Positions 1 through 10,009 of a stretch of 64,000 nt of DNA are shown here, one piece after another (within the stretch, counting starts at the first letter, position 1; each line of letters opens with the position of its first letter). The notes under the pieces are model-generated. The model ran no database searches and had not been told where the DNA came from. It saw only the letters and a program-made list of their open reading frames with translations. Origin of the DNA: Dichetophora obliterata (taxonomy: Eukaryota > Arthropoda > Insecta > Diptera > Sciomyzidae). The stretch spans positions 13,901,467 to 13,965,466 of the forward strand of contig OY986436.1 of the NCBI GenBank assembly GCA_963920525.1, written 5' to 3'. The position numbers and the translations under genes are program-made.

Positions 1-1060
1 AGCTATTTGAGTGTGGCTTTGATTGTGCAAGCTAAGAGCTTGTGATTGTGTTTTTACACAAATTCTTAATGCAGTTTTAAGACTTCCTTGTTGTTCCTTG
101 TGATCGTGGTAGTAATTGCATCATCTTGGTCGCAACAGAATTCTTCCATAATTGAACCTGTTCTAGCGACTTTTGTGGCTTCCACGCTGTTGCTGCATCT
201 TCAAATAAGTGGCGCGTATGCAGGGGGGTTTATGGGAGTTAGAGCCAAATGAACGAATTTTAACGAGCTTCGAGTGAAAGACTCAGCACAACATGGGAAA
301 AGAAAGAGTCAATTTAAAACATTTATTGTGAAAAGACTATAATATATAGACTTTAAAACTTTTTTAGGTACACTGAAAGAATATGTGTTAAAATTTAATG
401 GAACTGTGTTCATATCCTCGAATACCACATTTTAACAGCATTCGATAAAGTTTGGGCTTATTGCGGCTTAAAGTATTAAAATATTTTAAACATTAAAGTA
501 ATAAATTAGTTTTTATTTCATCTAATGTTAATTATTTGTAAAACCAATTAAAAAAATTTTCACACAATCAAATGTAAAATCGGGGTTTTTTTCAGATTTA
601 TCTGGCAATTATTGCCAAAGATTCTACTGAACATAATTTTTCAATTCAAACTCAGATAGCGACGCATTTTTTGTTATTGTAAAGAAATATTAAGAGAAAA
701 TTATAAAAAAACTAAATGAGTTTTTAGTTGAAAATTTAATACGCTTATTTTAAATTTTGTTTTGTAGAAACGCAAAAGCGTTAAATTTCTATTTTAAAAT
801 TTTATTTTTAATTTTAAAGTATGTTTTTATTCTCAGAGTAAATAATATAAAAAATATTCCAATATGAATTTTGACGTAGAATTACGTCTAACAGCGCGGT
901 TTGTATGGGGGTCATTTCACAAATTTTTTCAAGCACATTTAAGGATTATAGTTGACACTTTGGGGTATACCTACAGCCTTTAACATTCATAGTACAAAGT
1001 AAAAATATATTCCAAAATATCAGTTAGAGTACGAATAAAAGAAATATTCACCTTTGTGTC
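1..1060. other. AT-rich DNA without a recognisable gene
   Basis: No reading frame here resembles a protein I know. The only landmark is a GC-richer block at 211-228, GGCGCGTATGCAGGGGGG. A related block occurs in inverted orientation at 5239-5252, so this could be one end of a long repeat; see the findings. Confidence 0.6.
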
Positions 1061-1274
1061 CTCTTTAATGCAGTCACAAAAGAGCAAATTCTAAAGAGAA
1101 GAAATTTATATATTTGTATGAGAAAAGTTACACACAAGCTGCTTTAGTAGCTGCTAATGCTGTTTGTCACCTCTTTAATGCAGTCACAAAAGAGCAAATT
1201 CTAAAGAGAAGAAATTTATATATTTGTATGAGAAAAGTTACACACAAGCTGCTTTAGTAACTGCTAATGCTGTT
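1061..1274 (+). repeat. 110-bp tandem duplication
   Basis: The stretch starting CTCTTTAATGCAGTCACAAA at 1061 is repeated almost without change from 1171. The unit is 110 bp and the second copy runs to about 1274. Only a few differences are visible, so the duplication looks young. No gene function is apparent. Confidence 0.9.
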
Positions 1275-1395
1275 GTTATGGTTGTTGGTTTGGTTGTTGT
1301 GATTGTTGTTGTGGTTGTTGTTTGGTTGTTGTTGTTGTTGTGGTTGTTGGTTTAGTTCGCTATCGTTGTTGTAGATGCTTTTGTTGTTGTTATTA
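1270..1395 (+). repeat. Imperfect TTG/GTT microsatellite
   Basis: A run of TTG, TGG and GTT triplets directly follows the tandem duplication. The complementary strand would read as CAA/CAG glutamine-type repeats, but no long open frame surrounds it, so I treat it as a simple repeat. Confidence 0.85.
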
Positions 1396-1939
1396 GTATG
1401 TAGTATGTACCTACATAGATATATACAAATCAGTTACTTCTGTTTTGTCGTTTATTATTGGTTTTAATTATTTTCAGCAATATAAATACAATAGAGAATA
1501 CAGATGCGTGTAGCTACAGAGACAGTTTGTAGCATGGGTTGTGCTTCGAAACTATATTTATTTTTGAAATATCATAAAAAATCCGAATTATTTATAATAT
1601 GTAATATATTTTTTCCATTAAAAAAAAATCTATTTTGTTGGCTAAAAGTTTAATTTTTAATTACACACTTTTAAAATATACATATATGCTCTTTAATACA
1701 GGAAAATAAATAATTTATATTTTTCCGAAATATATACATATTTAAATTTATTTAACATAACTTTTAATTGCATTAAAGCTTAACCAACATAAAAATGAAC
1801 AAGAACAACAAATTCATCACTAAAAATATCAAATAAAAAATAATTATTGAAAATAAATTTGTTTTTAAATAATTTTCATGTAGAAAATTAAATACTTTAA
1901 AATACTTTTGAAAGATATGAATGAAAAAACCATCATTTT
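1396..1939. other. AT-rich spacer
   Basis: I see nothing beyond AT-rich sequence with short A and T runs. No coding or repeat signature could be supported. Confidence 0.6.
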
Positions 1940-2420
1940 TCTATATATATAAAATGGAATGTGTGTTTGTTTATTTGTTTGCTTGTACCTTATAGGAGAC
2001 CAAACCTCTGGACCGATCTTCCTGAAATATATGTCTTCACAGTATTTAACTGGGACTCTGGCATGATTAATAGGGTACTTTTTTCGACCACGCCCTCTTT
2101 TACTTTTTTAAAATTATGTAATTGCTCCCATATAGTTTTTAACAGATTTACTTCAAATTGTATACACATTATACTCCAGGCGAGGTAGAAATAAACATTT
2201 CTTACGCCACGCCCCCTTTCACGCCCCTTTTCACGCCCATTTTCACGCCAAATTTAAGTTTTAAACTTTTTGTTCTCTGTACAAATTTGTTCCTTCCAAC
2301 GGATTATTTTTTATTTGGTAGTATATTGCTCTTAATACTGTTAACTTCGCCATATTACTATGAACCACGCCCACTTCACCGCCCCTTTTTTAATTCAGAT
2401 ACTTATTTATACCACTAACA
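1940..2420 (+). mobile_element. Helitron-type 5' end, copy 1
   Basis: The block opens with TCTATATATATAAAATG, then a TTTG-rich stretch, the phrase GGACCGATCTTCCTGAA, and later repeated 'acgcccctttt' blocks. The same order (TC, TATATA, TTTG repeats, 'GGACCGATCTTCCTGAA') recurs at 2572, where it leads into a Helitron protein remnant. The family call rests on that link. The 3' end of this copy cannot be located, so the right boundary is approximate. Confidence 0.55.
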
Positions 2421-2571
2421 ATGTAAATATGTAAAAATACTTTTTGTAATATGTATTTACGTAAACTTTTATATACTTTTTATCTACAGGTAAGGTAGCC
2501 ATAGATTTTTTTATTACCAAATCCCCCTTTTTCGCAACATTTTACTTTAATTATAATTAATCTGCTTTCAA

Positions 2572-3909
2572 TCTATATATATATATAAAAATGAATGTCT
2601 GTCTGTCTGTTTGTTTGTTTGTGCTTTATAGGAGGCCAAACGCTTGGACCGATCTTCCTGAAATTTTCACAGCATATTACTGTGAATCTGGAAAGAATAA
2701 TAGGCTTTTTAAAGTTTTCATTGGACAAACGGGCGTGGCACCGCCCATATAACCCACAAATTTAAATCGCCATATTTTGGGCATTTTTTGACCTACGTCG
2801 ATGATATTTGGTACATATGGTATTGGCATAGTTAGAAATACGTACCAGGAGAAAAGTGGGTGGGACCACTCCTCTTTTTGGGAAAATTAAAAATATTTTT
2901 ATAGTTTTAACTACTGGACCGATCGTCATTAAATTTTCACAATAGGATATTCTTACGAAATAATAAAATCTTGACTCAACATTAAGGGCTTCCTAGACTG
3001 CTGTTCAGCGCGAAACACGCTTAGAGATTCAGCGATCTCGAACCTCAACATCAAGGGCTTCGGAGACATCTGTTCGGCGTGAAACATGGTTACGAAGCGA
3101 CCGTTCTCGAGCCTTGACATCAAGGGCTTCCGAGACTTCTACTCAACGTCAAACACGCATGCGAAGTGACCGATCGCTATCCTCTTTATCAAGAGCTGTC
3201 GAGACACTAGAGCAACGTGAGGCACACCCTCTACAAGATCGTAGTCGAAGAGCACAGCATCGTCGAAGCCCTGAATCATATCAGCTGATTGCATTCCACT
3301 ACACATCAGAAATTCATTGCAGTGAAGATGAGTTAGTTGCCATTGCACCAAGGAATAAAGTTTGCCAATACTACAATGCCTAGAAATATAAAAATGAAGC
3401 ACCTGGAATGTGCTGCGCAAATGGTAAAATTGCTTTACCCGAACTGCTACCACCACCAGAACCACTACTATCGTTAGTTTCAGGTAAGAACAAATAAATA
3501 ATTTGCCCCTAAGGCATCAAAAAAGGAAGAGGAAAAAATAAAATGATTATTATTCAAAATAATAATATTCCACTTCATAGGAACAACAGCGGATTCCCAA
3601 CATTTCTTAAGCAACATACGAAAATACAATATGTGTTTTCAAATGACATCGTTTGGTGCGACTAAAGTGGTTCGAGACAACTTTATGCCAACATTAAGAG
3701 TTCAAGGCCAAATTTATCACCGAATGGGATCAATATTGCCAATTCCAGATGAAGATCCTAAGTTCTTACAAATTTATTTCATGGGACAAGCGGATGATAA
3801 CGACCAAGTGCAACAGCGTGAGGGGGGTAGCGAAGCACACCGAGTTCAGCTAGTACTGTATAAAAAGGAATTCTACGTCTTTACTTACGATACTATCGAA
3901 ACTGTGTAA
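2572..3909 (+). mobile_element. Helitron fragment with Rep/helicase gene remnant
   Basis: It starts TCTATATATATATAAAAATG followed by CTGT and TTTG repeats and the shared 'GGACCGATCTTCCTGAA' phrase. It continues into a spliced coding remnant of a Helitron replication protein (2976-3909). The Rep catalytic and helicase parts and a CTRR 3' terminus were not found, so only the 5' portion survives or it was truncated by later rearrangement. Confidence 0.65.
2976..3909 (+). pseudogene. Helitron replication protein, N-terminal part, broken
   Basis: Helitron Rep/helicase proteins nick and unwind DNA during rolling-circle transposition; only the region ahead of the Rep domain is present. Exon 1 (to 3483) starts with three related ~22-residue arginine-rich repeats of the pattern RASET..QR.TR (about 2979, 3045 and 3114). 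It continues to the family-typical stretch NEAPGMCCANGKIALPEL. A canonical intron, GTAAGA to TCATAG (3484-3580), joins in frame to exon 2, which reads HFLSNIRKYN, MCFQMTSFGA and GQIYHRMGSILP, all typical of these proteins. Two in-frame TAG codons (2994-2996 and 3381-3383) break exon 1, and the frame ends at 3909 well short of the catalytic domains. The gene is therefore dead. The arginine-rich repeat and the CCANGK block make the family call fairly safe. Confidence 0.8.
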
Positions 3910-3963
3910 TTTTTTTTTGTTTGTTTGTAATTGCATCTTTTTCCCGATAGGTTGCATAAAAAA

Positions 3964-4237
3964 GCAGTCCTTTTTAGCCGGCGTAAAGATATTTTGATTC
4001 CGATTTATAAAAAAAAAAATTCAAAGTGCATTTTAATACTAGAATTTTAAGTTTGGCCCAATAGGAAAAATTTAGCACGAATTTTTAAAAAATGCTTTTG
4101 ATCCCCATAGCGGGGCAAAATTGTAACCAAACCTTATAATACTAGTTAAGGCTGTCGTAATCTTATTAATATGCACTTTGATTTTTTTTCCGATAAATTG
4201 GGACCAAAATATCTTGACACCGGCTGAAAAGGACTAC
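3964..4237. repeat. Imperfect palindromic element (MITE-like)
   Basis: The left arm (3964-4009, with CAGTCCTTTTTAGCCGGCGT) pairs with the right arm (4193-4237, with ACACCGGCTGAAAAGGACTA). The arms are about 45 bp with several mismatches. The loop again carries AATACTAG near both sides. No clear target duplication was seen. Confidence 0.6.
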
Positions 4238-6353
4238 TTGTACTCTGAAAAAATGTACTTTGAAAAAAATTTGTTATTTTATTTACGTAAAATTTTTTTA
4301 AGTTTCTTTGTATTGCACTCTTTTAACAATAAATATTAACGCTAGTTGAATTCGTTGAAAATGTTCTTACGTCATAACTTCCGCACACTTGGAAAGGTAA
4401 TGGACCGTAAAAAAATGAAAATAAAAAAAAATTATAGCGCCTATTACTGGCATAGTATTAAACTTTGAAATTAGTCATAGGTCGTGCAACTGCAATTTCT
4501 TAAAAACTTTAATATTTTTCCCTCAAAATAAAATTTCTAATGATTTTCTATTTGCATTTAAATTGACTAATAAATCCCATTTTGGCATTCACATGGCTAT
4601 GGGTCCGCGAAAGAAATCTCAAACTCCGGATTTGGTTTTCTAAACAAATAAACTAATCTAAGCACAAAACTTGAGCCAAATCGGAGACGATCAGAGCAAC
4701 TGATATTACACTTAAATGTGAAATGTAATTTTAGCATATTGTTAAAAATTGGTTAAAAAATTGCTTGAAACATTTTGTATGAAAAATCATGCATTGATAT
4801 TAAAGGCATTGTGTTGAATTTAATAATGTGATGATTTTTTCAGAGCATATATTGATTTTGACAAAAATTTTGTACCCCATATTTGTAGGCACTGCTTAAA
4901 TCAGACAAATTGACCTGTAACGTTTATATATCAATACGTTTTATATCCATAAATAAGTCGATTCCTGAAGATTGGTGCAACGTTGCCAGTTTGAGTCGCT
5001 TCAAGCGGACCCCTTGTTTTCGTCGCTTCGAAGACTCAAAACATGCATGAGAAGTAAAACTGGAGAAGAAAAGCTCAATGGGTTAGCTCTTCTAAATATT
5101 CACAGGGATGTGGAAGTGACCACGGAATACATTTTAAATGCATAAGTCCAAAAAAATATATACTCTTATTATATATTATAAAAAAAAAATTGGAATAAGT
5201 CTGAAAAAAAAAATTATAAGCCCCCTGAAATTTTGTTCTGGATACGCGCCTGATTGACTGTATGGTAAGTAGTCTCTCTGTTGTATAATTTTACTGGCCT
5301 TATTTGGTAAAACGAACGCAGTCACTTGCGTTAAATTTTTTTATTTGGCAATATATTTTAAAGGAATACTTCAGTGAGAGAGAGAGAGAGAGAATTTGTT
5401 CTAATTTATATGGAAATGGAATTGCCAATAAGGTCATAAGTTTAAATGGAACAATGTCTTTTCATATTTTAAGGAATTTTAAGATTCAAATTCGGCTTTT
5501 TTATTTTGCGATTAGCACATCTTTATGTTAATCGTTCGTTTCCAAAAAATTTAATAAAAAGCAGTTTTCGGTAAAAGTCGTTGTTGAATATACTTACTGT
5601 TCTAGATAAAAGTCTGTTCTAGATAAATCTACCTCACGTTTTGTGCTTCATAAAACTTTTTCAAAATTAGCAGCTCAAACATCTGTGCTAATTATAAAAA
5701 CAAACATTATTAACCTGATTAAACATTCGTTTTTTTTTTGCAATGTGTTTATGAATGATTTTTATTTCTGAACGCGTGTGTCTTCATACTACAAAGTTAG
5801 ATATTAAGTAGGTTGGTATTCGACTTCCATTGTATTTTTTTTTTGATTTTTTGCGCGTTTCTATTTTATGTATTATTGCAAAAGTTTCCGGAAATATATT
5901 CACATGCACGAATGACCATTCCTAATAAATTTCTCACAACTCATAGTTAGTTAAATGCTTTCACGCCCCCTCAATTAAAAATAAAGTCACATATTACGAA
6001 TATCTATGCTAGAAACTCTGTGATTAGAACAGTTAAGTCCCATGAAATTAAAACAAAAGGAAAATGACCAAAATAATATATTAATTCTAAGCAGGCAAGT
6101 AAAAAACCTATGAATTTATCAAAATTATGGCAATTTTAATAAAGGTAAAATAAACTAGTTAAGTTAAGGCCGATTATAGTTATCTATGCACAATCGAGTA
6201 TGTTCAAAAATACGTTCGACAATTAAAATAACCTTATTCAACCTTATTACAGACTTCGATAAGCAGATTTTGGCAGAGGAGCCAAAAAAAGTATTACGTG
6301 TATCGCAAAGAAGTAAAATATAAGGAAATGGTGTTGCTTACACACACACACTG
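4238..6353. other. AT-rich spacer, no gene seen
   Basis: There are only short frames without protein character. Small simple repeats occur (GA run near 5378-5393, CA run near 6341-6350). A GGATACGCGCC block at 5240-5250 mirrors the one at 211. Confidence 0.55.
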
Positions 6354-6821
6354 TGTAACGTGACGTTACAATAATAATAATTACATATATAAACAGTTTC
6401 AACATTTATATATATATGAGTATTACTTTTGATTCTCACAACTGTACTTATTATCTACTACATACATAAGCTATTATAATATTTATATAACTTTTTTTCA
6501 CAACTGTACTATCTATTATAAGTATTATCTACTACAATAATATTATACACAAACTGTATTAGAATATTTATATATATTACTGTTAATACGATTTTGTCAA
6601 CTATACTATAAGTTATACATGTTACACATTTACTTGATCACCACTGTAAGACAGCTGCAAGAAAACAGAAAGACAAACAACTAATAAGCACCTATATACG
6701 CAACAACAAAACATTTTAATCATATTAATGACACACAAACAACGGCGACCCATTCAACTAGCCCCCCACTAAGAAAATATAAGAGGAATCATATAATTCC
6801 CAACTAGTTTCTACACCGAAG

Positions 6822-6830
6822 TATATATAA
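6822..6830 (+). promoter_or_regulatory. LTR core promoter TATA box
   Basis: TATATATAAG sits in the LTR about 25-35 bp upstream of a possible initiator within GTCAGTACTAATCAG (6844-6858). Position and motif fit transcription of the element from its own LTR. The start site is inferred. Confidence 0.55.
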
Positions 6831-6904
6831 GGGTGACGTTAAGTCAGTACTAATCAGCCTTCCGTCTAGGTAAGTGCTCAGTGTGTGTGCATTGCACCAG
6901 GCAT

Positions 6905-7243
6905 GAGGTACGGACCAGTCTATGGTCATTGAGCCTTAGCCTTAGCACACACAACAGCATTGCTGTATAATATTTTGGTTGCGCTGACAACTAGTCAGTG
7001 CAGATACATACTGGCTGCGGTACGGATCAGATTCTGATCATTGAGCCGCAGTCTTTTGCTTAAAGTTTTTTGCTGGCTGCGGTACGGATCAGATTCTGAT
7101 CATTGAGACGCAGTCTTTTACTTAGATTTTGTCTGGCTGGCTGCGGTACAGGTCAGATCCTGATCATTGGGCCGCAGCACTGTTCTTAAACTCTATCTAC
7201 CGGATTGTCGCACGGATCAGATTCTGATCATTGGGCCACAATC
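6905..7243 (+). repeat. Array of five imperfect hairpins, ~63-bp period
   Basis: Units start at 6905 (divergent), 7013, 7075, 7139 and 7202. Three of them contain the 15-base palindrome GATCAGATTCTGATC; the unit at 7139 has a variant. Outer stems are of the type GGCTGCGG...CCGCAG. The last unit keeps the fold with changed stem bases (GGATTGTCG ... CCACAATC), which looks like compensatory change. The array lies downstream of the TATA box, so it would be in the transcribed leader or R region of the retroelement RNA. Confidence 0.75.
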
Positions 7244-7525
7244 TTTATACCCATCATTTTATTTATATATATATTTTTACTAATTGAGCCTTCCGTCTAG
7301 CCTTCCGTCTAGAACACGCAGCATCAGAGAAGCCAGTATATCAAATACCGATTACCTGAAACCGATTACCCGAAACCGACTACCTGATACCGAATACTGG
7401 AAATATTTGTACCGAAGCGAGAATAAAATATTAAAAACAACCGACCTCCGACTAGCACCAGCTGACATTCTTAACCCTTTTACGGATACCCAGACACAAC
7501 TGCAACTGACTGCACCACCACCTTA

Positions 7526-7684
7526 GAGCCTGTACAGAATCAAAAATCGTTGCGACCGACGATTGAAATAGCATAGATTCTAAGTCTGCGATTTATCGTT
7601 GCAGAAAACGTGCTGCGTATTTTGCATGTATTTCCAACAGCAACGAATCGTCGATCGCAACGATTTTTGATTCTGTTCAGGCTC
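7526..7684. mobile_element. PIF/Harbinger-type MITE (159 bp) nested in the LTR
   Basis: Terminal inverted repeats of about 40 bp start GAGCCTGTACAGAATCAAAA and end in TTGATTCTGTTCAGGCTC. The element is flanked by TTA on both sides (7523-7525, 7685-7687). A 3-bp TTA duplication with GAGCCTGT-like ends is the PIF/Harbinger (Tourist) pattern. It carries no protein. It inserted after the LTR was in place. Confidence 0.85.
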
Positions 7685-7725
7685 TTACGCTGTCGAAATA
7701 TTATAATAAGCGATTGATAATTGTA

Positions 7726-7731
7726 AATAAA
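7726..7731 (+). terminator. Candidate LTR poly(A) signal
   Basis: AATAAA lies 114 bp before the LTR right end, suitably placed for 3' processing of the retroelement transcript. The motif is short in AT-rich DNA, so this is context-based. Confidence 0.4.
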
Positions 7732-7849
7732 ATTAAGCTTTAAATTGAAAACTGCGTCTTTTAATTTAATAAAAAGTTTGTGGATCCTTTGAGCGGTCCT
7801 GGAGCGGCTGAGCTAACCTCAGCCTTCGATAAAACCACTGTTACAACTG

Positions 7850-10009
7850 AACGTGAACTGTCGCAACATTCTTAAATTGTGCGAGCGAGAAAGAGAGTGT
7901 TTTTTGACATTTCTGAGAACCCTGGCATTTGATTGGAAGACTAATCAGCAAAATAGTTGAAAACAATTTAATTTTAAGCATTTTTCACTGCTTAAAAAGT
8001 GACAATATCAAAGAAAAAAACCACAAAAATAAATGCTTAAAACATTGCAGTGCTTTTAAAAACTTAAAAACAATGCGCTTTAGTTCCACAGGTAAATATG
8101 TCCATACGGTTTGAATTCTTTTAACAAAAGTGCTTTATTTAGTTTCTAACAATATTTTTTTATCTTATTTGTTTTAGAAAGATATGTATTTGTAATTAAA
8201 ACCTGTTTAAAAATGCAAATTAGACCCCGTTGATTTTGCGCAAGTTTGCTCAAACCACATCTGTCAAAACACAAACACTGCTTCAGGGGCGCAGTCATTT
8301 TTCACAGTTGAATATATTTTTGGGGCGCTCTTATTTTGAGCATAGTGAATGAGACTTAGTACTTGTTTGTTAAATTTTTCTGATTTCTGCACGTCAACTA
8401 GGCAGAAACACAAAAAAAAAATACGGATTTTAAAAAAGTAATATAATTTCATTTGTAATTAAAGTTCAAATTTAGAATTTATAGGCCTTCAAATTTAGAA
8501 AAATTACCTAAAAAACTTGCTGTTTTTCTCGTTTTTCAACAAAATCAACAAAATCAATTAAATCAAAAATAATGCGCATATTTATTCAACGAGGTGTCAA
8601 ACATAAAATTCCATGCGTAACTTTTTAAGATATAATTTTTTTTTTATATTAGAATTTGTCTGAAAAACTAGTGGTTTACCTTTTACGAAAGCAATCAATT
8701 AAAAAGAGAATTATTAAAAAGACAACTACGTCCAGAAGTATTGTAGAGAGCGAAGCCTGTGTTGGACTTACTGAGGTTTGGAATCCCTAAGCAGCGGCCG
8801 AAGGCCTCCTATTAAAAAGAGACAACTAAATACATTTTAGCGATTTTAAGTAAAAAAAAAATGATTGTATCTTAAATGCATGTATTTTTATGTTTAATTT
8901 CTTGTTGAATATATACTTGTATTATCTCTTTTGATACCCATAAAATTAAGTTTTGTTGGAAAAATTAAAAAAATCAGCTAGATTTGTACTCCTTTTTTCC
9001 AACGTTGGATGCCTATAACTTCTAAGCCAATTGCGAGCGATCTGAAATTTTTTAAATAATTAGAGTTGTTGCTTTTCTTGAAATGTTCCTAAAATTTTAA
9101 TGCAATAAGAACAAACTTTAACAGTTCGGGCCTTCTTTTACGATACAACCGAATACGACCCTTTGTGATTGTTTCTGTATTTGTGTGAACCAACACCAAT
9201 ATAAAAAATACCACACTTTTCTGCTACTACACCACTTCCTTATATTTTACTTCTTTGGTGTATCGGCGTTTATGTCTGAGTATAGATAGACATAAAAAAC
9301 ATTTTAACATTACTCTAAATTTAATTATTTACTAACATAAAAAGTAATAAACTACTTAATATATGTCTATGACAGTATTACTGCGTTCTCAAATCTACAC
9401 CGAGAAAACAAAAACGTAGTCAAAACAACAATATTTCTTATTCAGAGAATTCATTCGAATTTTCGCTGCTACAACAAATAAACTTGTTATGCTAAGAAAC
9501 AAATATTGTCGATTTTCACATTTAAGCTTAGTAAAAGTAACTATAAAGTTGTTCCTTCAACAGTTAAACATCTGTTGAAGCCTTTAAATAAGAAATTGGT
9601 TGCACAAAGTGCAATATTCTGCCTTTAAAATGTTTTTGCATTTGGTTTGGCAATAAAAGTGGTGACACTCTTGATATTAAGACTTTTCTCTAAAATAAAC
9701 AAAAAAATTATTGCTAAATGCGACTCTTCTAACACGAGTAACTTTTTAACTCATTTCGCTTCGTTGAAATTGCCGAAATTTGTTGAATTTGCGAGTTTTT
9801 TGCTTGGTGTATAGAAAAGTTTTATGAGAAATATTTTTGTAGACCATTTTAACCCTCTTCTGCACTTTTGTATAGGTCTTTTTGGGCTTATTTTAAATAA
9901 AGGTTTAAAAAAGTACTTCTTAAACGTAGTCGTAGAGGATTGAAGTATAGCATGAATATGTTACTTGGAAAATTGTACCTGCTATTAACTTCTGTAGACA
10001 GGATTTGAC
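7850..10009. other. AT-rich spacer
   Basis: No coding signal was found. At 8715-8730 and 8812-8829 a near-identical stretch, ATTAAAAAGACAACTA, flanks about 80 bp of GC-richer sequence. This could be a small insertion with a long target duplication, but the family is unknown. Confidence 0.5.

Larger units (their letters stand above)
6354..7845 (+). mobile_element. Solo LTR of an LTR retrotransposon (1492 bp)
   Basis: The block begins TGTAACGTGA and ends CACTGTTACA, giving six-base inverted termini TGTAAC/GTTACA. It is flanked on both sides by ACTG (6350-6353 and 7846-7849), a 4-bp target duplication. Inside, a TATA box (6822-6830) lies roughly a third of the way in and AATAAA (7726-7731) lies near the right end, the order expected for U3-R-U5. 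No internal retroviral-like genes adjoin it, so it is a solo LTR left by recombination. It carries a hairpin array and a nested MITE, annotated separately. The superfamily (Gypsy or BEL) cannot be told from the LTR alone. Confidence 0.75.
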
